Below, piece by piece: positions 13,700-21,562 of a DNA stretch of 21,858 bases. A model generated the notes under the pieces. That model had not been told where the DNA came from, did not search any database, and worked only from the letters and a program-made list of their open reading frames with translations. The translations under genes were made by a program, and so were the position numbers. Each line of letters opens with the position of its first letter. Position 1 is the first letter of the stretch. Origin of the DNA: Bacteroidota bacterium (lineage in GTDB: Bacteria > Bacteroidota > Bacteroidia > Chitinophagales > LD1); assembly GCA_028288545.1 (NCBI GenBank), contig JAQBNQ010000530.1, forward strand, positions 1 to 21,858, written 5' to 3'.

Positions 13700-14278
13700 A
13701 TGGCAACAGCAACTATTAGTACCAGGCAAAATATTAGGCTCACCGCCCAAAGGCTTTTTCGCGAACGCGGTTACTCTGCGGTTGGAATGCGCGAACTGGC
13801 CAAGGAAGTAGGTATTGAGGCCCCCAGCATTTACAATCATTACAAATCCAAAGACGATCTGCTCCGCGAAATTTGTTTTGATATTGCCGATCAATTCTTC
13901 GAAGCATTTAAAGCCATTGACCCGGAGGAAAAAGCTGCAGGCAAAAAATTGCGAAGCGCCATTAAAGGCCACATTCATGTTATTGCCGGTAACCTCGAGG
14001 CTTCCAGCGTTTTTTTTAACGAGTGGATGTTTTTAGAGGAACCGCATCTTGCCCAATTCAAAAAACTGCGGCACGAATACGAATTGAAGTTTCGCGACTT
14101 GGTGGATAAAGGAATGAAGAGGGGAGATTTTAAAACCATGAACACCAAGTTGGTTACCTTCACTATTTTCTCAGCACTTAATGCCACTTACGATTTGTAC
14201 CGGACCAACGAAAAATTAACCGAAGACGAAATTTCAGAAAACATCGCCAACCTGTTATTAAAAGGCTTAAAAAATTAA
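13700..14278 (+). CDS. TetR/AcrR-family regulator of the paa genes (PaaR-like)
   Basis: A 192-residue DNA-binding repressor. The N-terminal helix-turn-helix spans about residues 10-55 (TAQRLFRERGYSAVGMRELA, then EVGIEAPSIYNHYKSKDDLL). The C-terminal all-helical ligand/dimer domain contains the FFNEWMFLEEPHLAQFKKL stretch. Its position, 78 nt before paaA on the same strand, suggests it controls the epoxidase genes, probably responding to phenylacetyl-CoA as PaaR-type repressors do. The ligand is inferred from neighbours only. The start at 13700 gives the usual short N-terminal arm. Confidence 0.88.
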   Translation: MATATISTRQNIRLTAQRLFRERGYSAVGMRELAKEVGIEAPSIYNHYKSKDDLLREICFDIADQFFEAFKAIDPEEKAAGKKLRSAIKGHIHVIAGNLEASSVFFNEWMFLEEPHLAQFKKLRHEYELKFRDLVDKGMKRGDFKTMNTKLVTFTIFSALNATYDLYRTNEKLTEDEISENIANLLLKGLKN

Positions 14279-14290
14279 AATCAAGTTTGT

Positions 14291-14325
14291 ATTGTCTAAT
14301 GTCTAAAATCTGTTGTCTAAAGTCT
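14291..14325. repeat. TGTCTA-type dispersed simple repeat
   Basis: Four spaced TGTCTA/AGTCT units between tetR and paaA. It contains the 13-mer also found at 2396-2408. Confidence 0.5.
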
Positions 14326-14356
14326 CGCTAAAACTAACTACTCAATACTAAATACT

Positions 14357-15343
14357 ATGTACGGTAACACATCATTAACCGAAGAAGAGGCAAAGCGTCT
14401 TAACCTTACCGAGGAAGATCCGATTAAGCTGGCTGAATTTGAAGACCGCATTACGCGCGGCGAAAAAATTGAGCCGGGCGATTGGATGCCCAAGGAATAT
14501 CGCAAGCAATTATTGCGTATGATTGAGCAACACGCACATTCAGAAATTGTGGGTGCCTTGCCTGAAGGAACCTGGATTACACGGGCTCCTAATTTTCGGC
14601 GCAAACTGGCCCTTATTGCAAAAGTGCAGGATGAGATAGGCCACGGGCAGTTATTATATAGTGCTGCGGAAACTTTAGGGAAAACCCGCGAGCAAATGCT
14701 GGAAGACCTGTTGAACGGCAAGTCAAAATATTCCAACGTTTTTAATTACCCTGCGCTTACATGGGCCGATGTAGCTGTTATTGGATTTTTGGTAGATGGC
14801 GCAGCCATTGTAAACCAGGTCATCAACTCAAAAGGCTCTTACGGTCCATACTGCCGGGCGCTTGAAAGGATCTGTTATGAAGAAAGCTTTCACCTTAAGC
14901 AGGGGCACGATAATGTAGTGTACCTGGCTACCGGCACCAAACATCAGCGGGCAATTTTACAAGATGCCATCAATCGCTGGTATCGTCCGCTTTTGCACTT
15001 TTTCGGGCCACCTGATCGCAATTCGCAGCATTCAGAAAAACTAATGAAGTGGAAAGTAAAACTGGCAAGTAACGATGACATGCGTAACCAGTTCCTGGAT
15101 CAGTATGTACCCAAAATATGGGAGCTTGACCTGACTTTTCCCGACCCGAATTTGAAAAAGAATGACGATGGCATTTGGGAGTTTTCAGACCCTGATTGGG
15201 ATGAGTTTAAACGCGTAATAAACGGCGGCGGCCCATGCAATGCCGAAAGACTTGAAGTGAGAAAATATGCCGAAGAAGCAGGCAGATGGGTGCGCAATGC
15301 TTTGATGAGCAAAAATGAAAAGTACGTAATGCCAATGGCATAG
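14357..15343 (+). CDS. paaA: Phenylacetyl-CoA 1,2-epoxidase subunit A (catalytic)
   Basis: 328 residues, ferritin-like di-iron subunit of the PaaABCE multicomponent monooxygenase that epoxidises the ring of phenylacetyl-CoA in the cytoplasm. The ligand motifs are visible: E63 in EQHAHSEIVG, D92-E93-x-x-H96 in QDEIGHGQ, and E175-E176-x-x-H179 in YEESFHLKQG. The length is slightly above the roughly 310 residues of the E. coli protein. The C-terminal region with WDEFKRVINGGGPCNAERL is typical. It is first of paaABCD, followed by a 122-nt gap before paaB without a clear promoter. Confidence 0.96.
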   Translation: MYGNTSLTEEEAKRLNLTEEDPIKLAEFEDRITRGEKIEPGDWMPKEYRKQLLRMIEQHAHSEIVGALPEGTWITRAPNFRRKLALIAKVQDEIGHGQLLYSAAETLGKTREQMLEDLLNGKSKYSNVFNYPALTWADVAVIGFLVDGAAIVNQVINSKGSYGPYCRALERICYEESFHLKQGHDNVVYLATGTKHQRAILQDAINRWYRPLLHFFGPPDRNSQHSEKLMKWKVKLASNDDMRNQFLDQYVPKIWELDLTFPDPNLKKNDDGIWEFSDPDWDEFKRVINGGGPCNAERLEVRKYAEEAGRWVRNALMSKNEKYVMPMA

Positions 15344-15465
15344 TATTTCGGAATGCGGGTTTTGGAAAATGTGGAATGAAAGGCATTAAACCTTGTTTTG
15401 TATTCTCTGCCTTTAACCCTGTATTTTCTCCGTGCGAAATTTTTTAAAGAATTGAAACTAAAACA

Positions 15466-15831
15466 ATGAGTTCATTAGATCCAAGAATAAAGCGCCTTGA
15501 TTTAAAAAAGACCGAGGAAGGCGAGGTACATACCAATACCCACCTTATTACATGGGAAGTATTTCACCAGGAAAAAAGGGGAAAGCAGCCTATGCATGTC
15601 GGTGCGGTTCACGCATCAAACCCCGAAATGGCTTTGCTAATGGCCAAAGAAACTTTTGGCCGGCGCGGCAAAACAACTAACCTGTGGGTAGTTAAATCCA
15701 GTGATGTATATACTTTCCCCACCGAAGATGAGGACATGTTTGAAACCACACCCGAAAAAATGTTCCGCGACCCTGCATATTATAAAGTACGCGACCGGAT
15801 AGAAAAATTTCAAAACAAGCAAAAAGTTTGA
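15466..15831 (+). CDS. paaB: Phenylacetyl-CoA 1,2-epoxidase subunit B
   Basis: 121 residues; small structural subunit that bridges PaaA-PaaC heterodimers in the epoxidase complex. The characteristic HLITWEVFHQ, HVGAVHASNPEMAL and NLWVV segments are present, with the expected short alpha/beta fold length. It lacks metal ligands, as expected. Its stop lies three bases before the paaC ATG, so translation is probably coupled. Confidence 0.94.
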   Translation: MSSLDPRIKRLDLKKTEEGEVHTNTHLITWEVFHQEKRGKQPMHVGAVHASNPEMALLMAKETFGRRGKTTNLWVVKSSDVYTFPTEDEDMFETTPEKMFRDPAYYKVRDRIEKFQNKQKV

Positions 15832-15834
15832 GTT

Positions 15835-16593
15835 ATGAATAACGAAGGATTAAAAGACCTGCTATATAAAATGGCTGATGATGCACTCATCATTGGTCAT
15901 AGAAATTCTGAATGGACAGGCATTGGCCCCATGTTGGAAGAAGACCTGGCATTCTCCTCAATGGCGCAGGATAAGATCGGCCATGCACAGGCGCTCTATA
16001 AAATACTGCATGAAATTTTGGGCGAAGAAGACCCCGATAAAATCGCCTTTTTGCGAGAAGAGAAAAAATTTAAATGCTGCCACTTTACCGAGTTACCAAT
16101 TGGCGAATACGATTTTAGTTTGGTGCGGCATTTTTTGTTTGACCACGCCGAAGCACTTCGCTACGAAATGCTGGCTCAGTCATCATTCCAGCCTATAGTG
16201 CTATTGGCAAAAAAGATAAAGGGCGAGATCAAATACCATACCATGCACTCAGATTCTTTTCTGAAACAATTGGGAACCGGGAATGAAGAGAGCCATGCCA
16301 GGATGCAGTCTGCACTTAACTATGCTTTCCCCTTTGCGCTCGGAATTTTTGAGAAAAGTGAATTTGAAAATGAGATTATTGCCGATGGAATTTTTGCCGG
16401 AGAAGAGGAATTGAAAAAGCGCTGGCTCGAAAAAATAGCTACCATTATTGCAGCGGCAACGCTTAAGCTGCCGCATGTTGATGAATCTAAAATTGCTTAT
16501 GGCGGACGCAAAGGATTTCATTCGGAATACTTAAAGCCTTTGCTGGATGAAATGTGCGAGGTGGTTAGAACTGATCCGGAAGCCGAGTGGTAA
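15835..16593 (+). CDS. paaC: Phenylacetyl-CoA 1,2-epoxidase subunit C
   Basis: 252 residues; structural ferritin-like partner that forms the heterodimer with PaaA. The ferritin-like helices carry MLEEDLAFSSMAQDKIGHAQ and NEESHARMQSALNYAF. The subunit is regarded as non-catalytic in E. coli, although this copy retains a QDKIGHAQ segment reminiscent of the PaaA metal site. The length is normal. It is packed tightly behind paaB. It is followed by a C/G-rich repeat hairpin and then paaD 56 nt downstream. Confidence 0.95.
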   Translation: MNNEGLKDLLYKMADDALIIGHRNSEWTGIGPMLEEDLAFSSMAQDKIGHAQALYKILHEILGEEDPDKIAFLREEKKFKCCHFTELPIGEYDFSLVRHFLFDHAEALRYEMLAQSSFQPIVLLAKKIKGEIKYHTMHSDSFLKQLGTGNEESHARMQSALNYAFPFALGIFEKSEFENEIIADGIFAGEEELKKRWLEKIATIIAAATLKLPHVDESKIAYGGRKGFHSEYLKPLLDEMCEVVRTDPEAEW

Positions 16594-16600
16594 AATAGCC

Positions 16601-16625
16601 AGCCCCCAAACCCCCGAAGGGGGCT
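16601..16625. repeat. C/G-rich dispersed repeat between paaC and paaD
   Basis: AGCCCCC (16601-16607) pairs with GGGGGCT (16619-16625). An alternative inner pairing is CCCCC-GAA-GGGGG. Same family as 8646-8670 and 8808-8834. No T run, so read-through into paaD is likely. Confidence 0.5.
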
Positions 16626-16649
16626 TAAAGACAAATACAATTCAAACAA

Positions 16650-17183
16650 ATGAATCCTGTTCAAATTTCCGACACAACATCGAAACTTCCAATGGAGAGT
16701 TCAGAGGTTTGGGCAGCACTTGAAAACGTCAAGGACCCTGAAATACCTGTACTAACCGTGGTAGACATGGGCATCATTACGGCTGTTCAACAGACAACAG
16801 ACAATAGACAACGGACGACTTGCATCGTAACGATGACCCCTACCTTTGTTGGATGCCCGGCTATTGATGTAATGAAAAAATCCATTTACGAAGAGGTGAA
16901 AAAGCTGGGCTTTGACACGGTTGAAGTGAAAGTAGATTTTGAAACCGCCTGGACCAGCGACCGGATGAGCGAAGAAGCGAAAACCAAACTCGAAAAATTC
17001 GGATTAGCCCCTCCACCCCATATTAACGGCGAATTAACTGAAGAGCAACTGAACAACGTACGCTGTCCTCATTGTGGCAGCACAGATACCACGCTCCGTT
17101 CGGCTTTCGGGTCAACTCTTTGCCGGGCCATTCGGTTTTGCTTCAACTGCAAACAGGGCTTTGAACAATTTAAGCCAATTTAA
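16650..17183 (+). CDS. paaD: PaaD-type Fe-S assembly protein of the epoxidase cluster
   Basis: 177 residues. DUF59/MIP18-type N-terminal domain (WAALENVKDPEIPVLTVVDM, TPTFVGCPAID) plus a C-terminal zinc-ribbon-like part with two Cys pairs (CPHCGS and CFNCKQG, with a further Cys between). PaaD proteins are needed for epoxidase activity in vivo and are thought to help build its Fe-S or iron centres. Oddity: residues 47-57 (QQTTDNRQRTT) replace the usual short beta-hairpin loop and are encoded by a simple dispersed repeat at 16788-16814. The family would normally have roughly five fewer residues here. The loop position makes a working protein plausible. It is last of paaABCD. The reductase gene paaE is not in the window. 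Confidence 0.92.
   Translation: MNPVQISDTTSKLPMESSEVWAALENVKDPEIPVLTVVDMGIITAVQQTTDNRQRTTCIVTMTPTFVGCPAIDVMKKSIYEEVKKLGFDTVEVKVDFETAWTSDRMSEEAKTKLEKFGLAPPPHINGELTEEQLNNVRCPHCGSTDTTLRSAFGSTLCRAIRFCFNCKQGFEQFKPI
16788..16814 (-). repeat. TGTCTA-type repeat inside paaD
   Basis: CAACAGACAACAGACAATAG and what follows is the reverse-orientation form of the TGTCT repeats at 2391-2416 and 14291-14325. It stays in frame with paaD. Confidence 0.55.
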
Positions 17184-17259
17184 ATCTGTTCTTTGTCGTA
17201 TTGTTGCTGTTGTTTGCATTTTTTGCGTTTAACCCATATATTACCCTAAATTTTTGAGG

Positions 17260-19137
17260 ATGAAGAAATTCTCCCTTTCATTAGCACTGTTGTTTATCAT
17301 GGTTTTATCCGTATTGGCACAAGCCGAAAAGGATATTGACCAGTTGAATGAACAGGCGGAGTCCATGCTTAACCAAAACCCAAAGCAAAGCCTGGTAGCC
17401 GCTACCAAAAACAGGGCCACAGCCGAAAGTGCCGGATATAAAAAGGGAATGGCCAAAGCTATTGCCATTATGGGGGTAGCCAATTATAAGATTGACGAGT
17501 ACGCTAAGGCCAAAATGCTTATCAGTGAAGCAGCAACCATCAATGAACAGATAAGCGATTCATCTAACCTGGCCTTTTGCAAATACTGGCTCGGTAATCT
17601 TGAACTTAACCAGGGCCAGTACAGCGTTGCATTTGACCTTTACCAGGTAGCGGATTCCATTAGTGTAAAAATTGGTGATAAGAAAAACCTGGCCCGAAGC
17701 CTTGACGGACAAGCCTCCATTTACGAGGCACTGGGCGAGGATGCCAGGGCGCTCGATATGTATCAAAAGGCGCTCGAAATTGCCAAACAGGACAATTTTA
17801 AAGTTTGGTACCCCAGCGTCATTTCGTCGCTCGGCAACCTGGCCTTCAAAAAGGGAAATTTTGATGAGGCTATCAAAAAATATAACGAGGCTGTGCAAAC
17901 CTCCGACGAGGTAGGCAATCTGAATAACAAGGCGAATTGTTACCAGCAACTTGCCACTATTTATTACGAGAAGAAAGACTCTAAAGAGGCCATGAAATAC
18001 ATCCAGAATGCCATGACCTTATTTCAAAAAACGGGGTCGGAGTCTTCGTTCAGCCGCAGTCGCGTTTTAATGGCTACTATTCTTGTAAGCGATGGCAACT
18101 ACGACCTGGCTATTGAAATGGCAAAAATGTCGTTAGACGAAGGCAAAAGAACTCATGAGATAGATCTGCAAGTGAGCGCTGCCGAAATATTGTATTACGC
18201 ATATCTGCGCAAAGGCGATAAAGGAAAGGCACTGGAATACCACATACTTTTCCACGACCTTACTGAAGCCAATCACGATGAAGATATGGCCAAAAGGCTG
18301 GCCAAAATGGACCTTGAGAGCAACTTTAAAAAAGAGAGGGAAATTGCAAAAGCCGAACAAGCCAAACGCGATACCGAAATGAATGCAAAGCTTGGTCAGC
18401 AAAACCTGGTAAAGAAGGTTTCCTTTATTGGCATATTCCTCGTATCCATTATTGCCGGGTTGGCCATTTTCGCATTTCTTCAAAAAAGAGGAGATAGCCG
18501 CCTTATTGCTACTGAAAAAAAGCGGACGGACGAATTGCTGCGTAACATCTTACCAGCCGAAATAGCCGCCGAGATAAAACAAGGAGAATACAAGGTAAAT
18601 AACCAGGCAACTGTTCTTTTTGCCGATGTAAAAAGCATCACCGGCGCGGGTCAGTCCTCCGCATCTTTACAGGCCGAACTGGATCAGTATTTCAAAACTT
18701 TTGATGAAATAATTGCAAAGCACAGGATTGAAAAAGTAAAGACCATTGGTGATGCCTACCTCTGCGTTTCGAGTTTACCGGTAGATGACAAAGACAATGC
18801 AGTTAACGTGGTAATGGCCGCAGTAGAAATGCAGCAATTTGTAGATAAAGCAAAAAGGGATCAAAACGCGGTATTTTTTGACATAAGCATAGGTATTAAT
18901 ACCGGTCCGCTAATTGCCGGAATTGTGGGCATCCGCAAGCTTTCTCATGATGTGTGGGGCGATACCATAAATGTTGCTGCACGTATGGAACAGCATGGAG
19001 AAGAAGGCAAAATAAACATCTCCAGCCAGACCTTTGAATTGGTAAAAGATAAGTTTAACTGCACTTACCGCGGCAAGGTCGAAACGGGCAATCGCGAAAA
19101 AATAGATATGTATTACGTGGACAGTTCAATAGCATAA
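17260..19137 (+). CDS. Membrane-anchored class III adenylate cyclase with TPR sensor
   Basis: 625 residues; predicted to make cAMP from ATP. A cleavable signal peptide (MKKFSLSLALLFIMVLSVLA) leads into a periplasmic region of TPR-like helical repeats (about 25-340). A charged coiled coil follows, then one membrane helix (about 387-410). A linker with LLRNILPAEIAAEIK, as often seen before these cyclase domains, leads to a cytoplasmic catalytic domain (about 445-615). Metal-binding Asp456 and Asp498, adenine-selecting Lys494 and Asp564, and Asn571 and Arg575 are all present, so activity on ATP is expected. The sequence after the first Asp is FADVKSITG instead of the common FADI-x-x-FT. I chose the ATG at 17260, which starts the signal peptide, over the TTG at 17254. 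It is followed by a second cyclase gene after 51 nt. Confidence 0.93.
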   Translation: MKKFSLSLALLFIMVLSVLAQAEKDIDQLNEQAESMLNQNPKQSLVAATKNRATAESAGYKKGMAKAIAIMGVANYKIDEYAKAKMLISEAATINEQISDSSNLAFCKYWLGNLELNQGQYSVAFDLYQVADSISVKIGDKKNLARSLDGQASIYEALGEDARALDMYQKALEIAKQDNFKVWYPSVISSLGNLAFKKGNFDEAIKKYNEAVQTSDEVGNLNNKANCYQQLATIYYEKKDSKEAMKYIQNAMTLFQKTGSESSFSRSRVLMATILVSDGNYDLAIEMAKMSLDEGKRTHEIDLQVSAAEILYYAYLRKGDKGKALEYHILFHDLTEANHDEDMAKRLAKMDLESNFKKEREIAKAEQAKRDTEMNAKLGQQNLVKKVSFIGIFLVSIIAGLAIFAFLQKRGDSRLIATEKKRTDELLRNILPAEIAAEIKQGEYKVNNQATVLFADVKSITGAGQSSASLQAELDQYFKTFDEIIAKHRIEKVKTIGDAYLCVSSLPVDDKDNAVNVVMAAVEMQQFVDKAKRDQNAVFFDISIGINTGPLIAGIVGIRKLSHDVWGDTINVAARMEQHGEEGKINISSQTFELVKDKFNCTYRGKVETGNREKIDMYYVDSSIA

Positions 19138-19188
19138 GTATTGTATTTCTGAATTTCTTCTTTAATTTGACTTCAATTCTATTTCAAA

Positions 19189-20481
19189 ATGGGTAAAAAA
19201 ATCATCTTTTTAGTTGTCGGCTTACTGGTACTGCTTGGTACCCAGGCCCAAACAAACAGCGATGCTAAGGCCAAGCAATTGGAGGAAATGCGCAAGCTCA
19301 AAAATCAAATGATGGAAGAGCAAAAAACCATGCAGCAACAGCAGGAATGGAATTCGCAAAGCAACCAGCAGGAAATAAAAAAGCTAAACCAGGAAAACCA
19401 GCAAAAAAGTATTGAAATACAGGTTAGTAAACAGGAAGCGCAAAAGGCAAGACAGGATTACGATAAGGCCAAACAAAACCTGGAAGCAAAACAGCACGAG
19501 CTGGCTATGACCGAAAGCCGTATTGACTCCGCCAAGGCACAATTAGCTTCTACACAAAACCTGTTAGCGCAATCAGAATTAAGTAAAAAACGTATTGAAG
19601 AAGAATTGGTGCACAAAGACGATAGCGTTAAGATCCTTAACCAGGCTGAAGCCCTACAAAGACTTCAACTGAAAAACCAGCAAGTGGAATTGGATTCACA
19701 AAAACAGCGTAACCGGCTTTATATCATTGCAGCGGCACTTTCACTTTTATTCCTTCTGGTTTTAGGGGCATTACTCTTTACCCGTCAAAAAGCTTTAAGG
19801 GAACTGGCTGAGAAGAACAAGATAATCCAGGAGGAAAAAAGAAGAAGCGACGAGTTGCTACTCAACATTCTACCCGAAGAGGTGATGCTGGAGTTAAAGG
19901 CCCACGGTAAAACCCAGGCCCGGAATTATTCCAAGGCCACGGTGCTTTTTGCCGATATCCGCGATTTTACCACCATCAGCGAGCAACTTTCGCCGGATGA
20001 CCTGATTGAAGGTTTGGATGCTTACTTCGAAAGATTTGACCACGTTATCGAAAAATACGATATCGAAAAAATCAAAACCATCGGCGATGCATATGTGTGC
20101 GCAGGTGGAGTGCCCACCAAAAGCGAAGGCAACCCGCATTTGGTTGTAGAGGCAGCATTACAATTTATGTACGAAATTGAAAAACTGCGCCGCCAACGTG
20201 TAGCCCAGGGCAAAATTCCTTTCGAATTTCGAATAGGTATACATACCGGACAGTTAGTTGCGGGCGTTATAGGTATAAGAAAGTTTGCCTACGATATTTG
20301 GGGCGACACAGTAAACATGGCCGCCCGGATGCAACAGGCAGGAGAAGCCAACAAAATAAATATATCCGGAACAACATATGAAATGGTAAAAGACAAATTT
20401 GCCTGCGTCTATCGGGGTAAAATTGAAGCGAAGAATAAAGGAGAAATAGACATGTATTTCGTGGAAAAAGTGCTCAGCTAA
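19189..20481 (+). CDS. Membrane-anchored class III adenylate cyclase with coiled-coil sensor
   Basis: 430 residues. Signal peptide MGKKIIFLVVGLLVLLGTQA, then a Gln/Lys/Glu-rich periplasmic coiled coil of about 150 residues, one membrane helix (about 177-200), the linker LLLNILPEEVMLELK, and a catalytic domain (about 245-425). All key residues are visible: metal Asp256 (FADIRDFT) and Asp300 (KTIGDAYVC), adenine-selecting Lys296 and Asp369, Asn376 and Arg380. It is clearly a paralogue of the preceding cyclase in its C-terminal half but has an unrelated sensor part. The two probably arose by duplication followed by exchange of the periplasmic module, or by independent fusions. Probably co-transcribed with the upstream cyclase. 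Confidence 0.93.
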   Translation: MGKKIIFLVVGLLVLLGTQAQTNSDAKAKQLEEMRKLKNQMMEEQKTMQQQQEWNSQSNQQEIKKLNQENQQKSIEIQVSKQEAQKARQDYDKAKQNLEAKQHELAMTESRIDSAKAQLASTQNLLAQSELSKKRIEEELVHKDDSVKILNQAEALQRLQLKNQQVELDSQKQRNRLYIIAAALSLLFLLVLGALLFTRQKALRELAEKNKIIQEEKRRSDELLLNILPEEVMLELKAHGKTQARNYSKATVLFADIRDFTTISEQLSPDDLIEGLDAYFERFDHVIEKYDIEKIKTIGDAYVCAGGVPTKSEGNPHLVVEAALQFMYEIEKLRRQRVAQGKIPFEFRIGIHTGQLVAGVIGIRKFAYDIWGDTVNMAARMQQAGEANKINISGTTYEMVKDKFACVYRGKIEAKNKGEIDMYFVEKVLS

Positions 20482-20483
20482 TA

Positions 20484-20491
20484 TATATTTG
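20484..20491 (+). promoter_or_regulatory. -7 element before the HD-domain gene
   Basis: TATATTTG fits TAnnTTTG and ends 13 nt before the ATG at 20505. It lies in the 23-nt gap after the second cyclase. No clear -33 TTTG, so read-through from the cyclase is also possible. Confidence 0.4.
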
Positions 20492-20504
20492 CCCCTATTT
20501 TTAC

Positions 20505-21098
20505 ATGATGAAGAGTTTTAAAGAGATAGAAGACCACGTACTTGCCAAGCTCAAAGCAGAGCTTCCCAAGGACTTATATTATCATGGTCTTCATCATACT
20601 TTAGATGTGTTGCGCTCAGCCCAGATGATTGGTAAGGATGAAAAGATAAGTGACGTGGAAATGAACCTCCTGAAGGTCGCTGTGCTATACCATGATTCCG
20701 GGTTTACAAAAGTTTACAGAAACCACGAAGAAGTGGGTTGCGATATGGCTCGTGCAGAGCTTCCGGGTTTTGGGTTCAGCAAACAGGATATTGAAATTAT
20801 TTGCGGCATGATAATGGCCACCAAAATTCCGCAGAAACCAACTACCCAACTGGAAAAAATTATTGCCGACGCTGATCTTGAATACCTGGGCACGGAAAAT
20901 TTTGATAAGGTCGGGCGGACGCTGTATGAAGAGATTCGCTTGTACCTGGACGTTGAAAGCGAACGTCAATGGAATATCATACAAATGAATTTTCTCAAAA
21001 ATCACCAGTACTTCACTGCGTTTTGTAAAAAGAACCGGGAAGCTGAAAAACAGAAGCATTTAAAAGAGATCATAAGGATCGTTGAATCTTACGATTGA
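20505..21098 (+). CDS. HD-domain phosphohydrolase
   Basis: A 197-residue soluble protein of the HD metal-dependent phosphohydrolase superfamily. The metal ligand set is visible: His27/His30-31 (YYHGLHHT), His63-Asp64 (LYHDSG), His74 (RNHEEVG) and Asp122 or Asp124 (IADADLEYLG). Members hydrolyse nucleotides, cyclic nucleotides or other phosphate esters. The substrate cannot be told from the sequence. Its position 23 nt behind two adenylate cyclases suggests a link to cAMP, which is inference. The ATG at 20505 is directly followed by another at 20508, and either may be used. Its last ten bases overlap the 3' end of the convergent cNMP-binding gene. Confidence 0.85.
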   Translation: MMKSFKEIEDHVLAKLKAELPKDLYYHGLHHTLDVLRSAQMIGKDEKISDVEMNLLKVAVLYHDSGFTKVYRNHEEVGCDMARAELPGFGFSKQDIEIICGMIMATKIPQKPTTQLEKIIADADLEYLGTENFDKVGRTLYEEIRLYLDVESERQWNIIQMNFLKNHQYFTAFCKKNREAEKQKHLKEIIRIVESYD

Positions 21099-21562
21099 GT
21101 TTTGCTCTGTTGGAACGATTTTGCATTTTGTTCCCTTATTCTACGACATAAAGTTTTAATGATTCCCTTGGCCACTTCAATGCGGCTTTCCATCAATTCA
21201 TAAAAGGGCTCCTGGTCAATTTTCAATAAAAAAGTTTCTTTCTCTGCTGTAGCACTGGCCGAACGCGTTTCCGTATCGAGCAAGGCCAACTCTCCGAAAA
21301 AGTCATTTTCCTTTAGCGTAGCTATGTTGTGCTCCTCTTTATGTATACGCACCTGGCCCTTAAAAATAATATACATACTATGGGCCATTTCGCCGGCTTT
21401 AAAAATATTCTGGCCTGCTTCAAATTCTTCTTCCTCCAAAATCTCGGCCACTTCGGCAAGCACGGTTTCGGGTGTTTCCTCAAAAAGGCTAAGCGATTTT
21501 AAAAGCAAAACTTTCTCTATCAGCAGCAAACGGGCTTCGTGGTGGTGATGGGTATCTGTCAT
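21089..21562 (-). CDS. Stand-alone cyclic-nucleotide-binding domain protein
   Basis: 157 residues with one cNMP-binding domain (about 22-140) and no helix-turn-helix, so it is not a Crp/Fnr-type regulator. The phosphate-binding cassette FGELALLDTETRSAS (from residue 89) has the conserved Glu91 and Arg100 that hold cAMP or cGMP. A His-rich N-terminus (THHHHEARLLL) and a basic, Gln-containing C-terminal helix flank it. Its ATG overlaps the stop of the upstream gene (ATGA at 21562-21559), so the two are translated together and likely act together. The neighbouring adenylate cyclases, on the other strand, make cAMP a likely ligand (inference). Confidence 0.88.
   Translation of the reverse strand: MTDTHHHHEARLLLIEKVLLLKSLSLFEETPETVLAEVAEILEEEEFEAGQNIFKAGEMAHSMYIIFKGQVRIHKEEHNIATLKENDFFGELALLDTETRSASATAEKETFLLKIDQEPFYELMESRIEVAKGIIKTLCRRIREQNAKSFQQSKTQS

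Noticed and set aside
17210..17256. Promoter for the first cyclase (TTTG at 17222, TAAATTTTTG at 17247)
   Set aside because: The second element has two extra bases compared with TAnnTTTG. Too weak to list as a feature.
17254..17262. TTG start two codons before the first cyclase ATG
   Set aside because: The ATG at 17260 starts a normal signal peptide, so the TTG is not needed.
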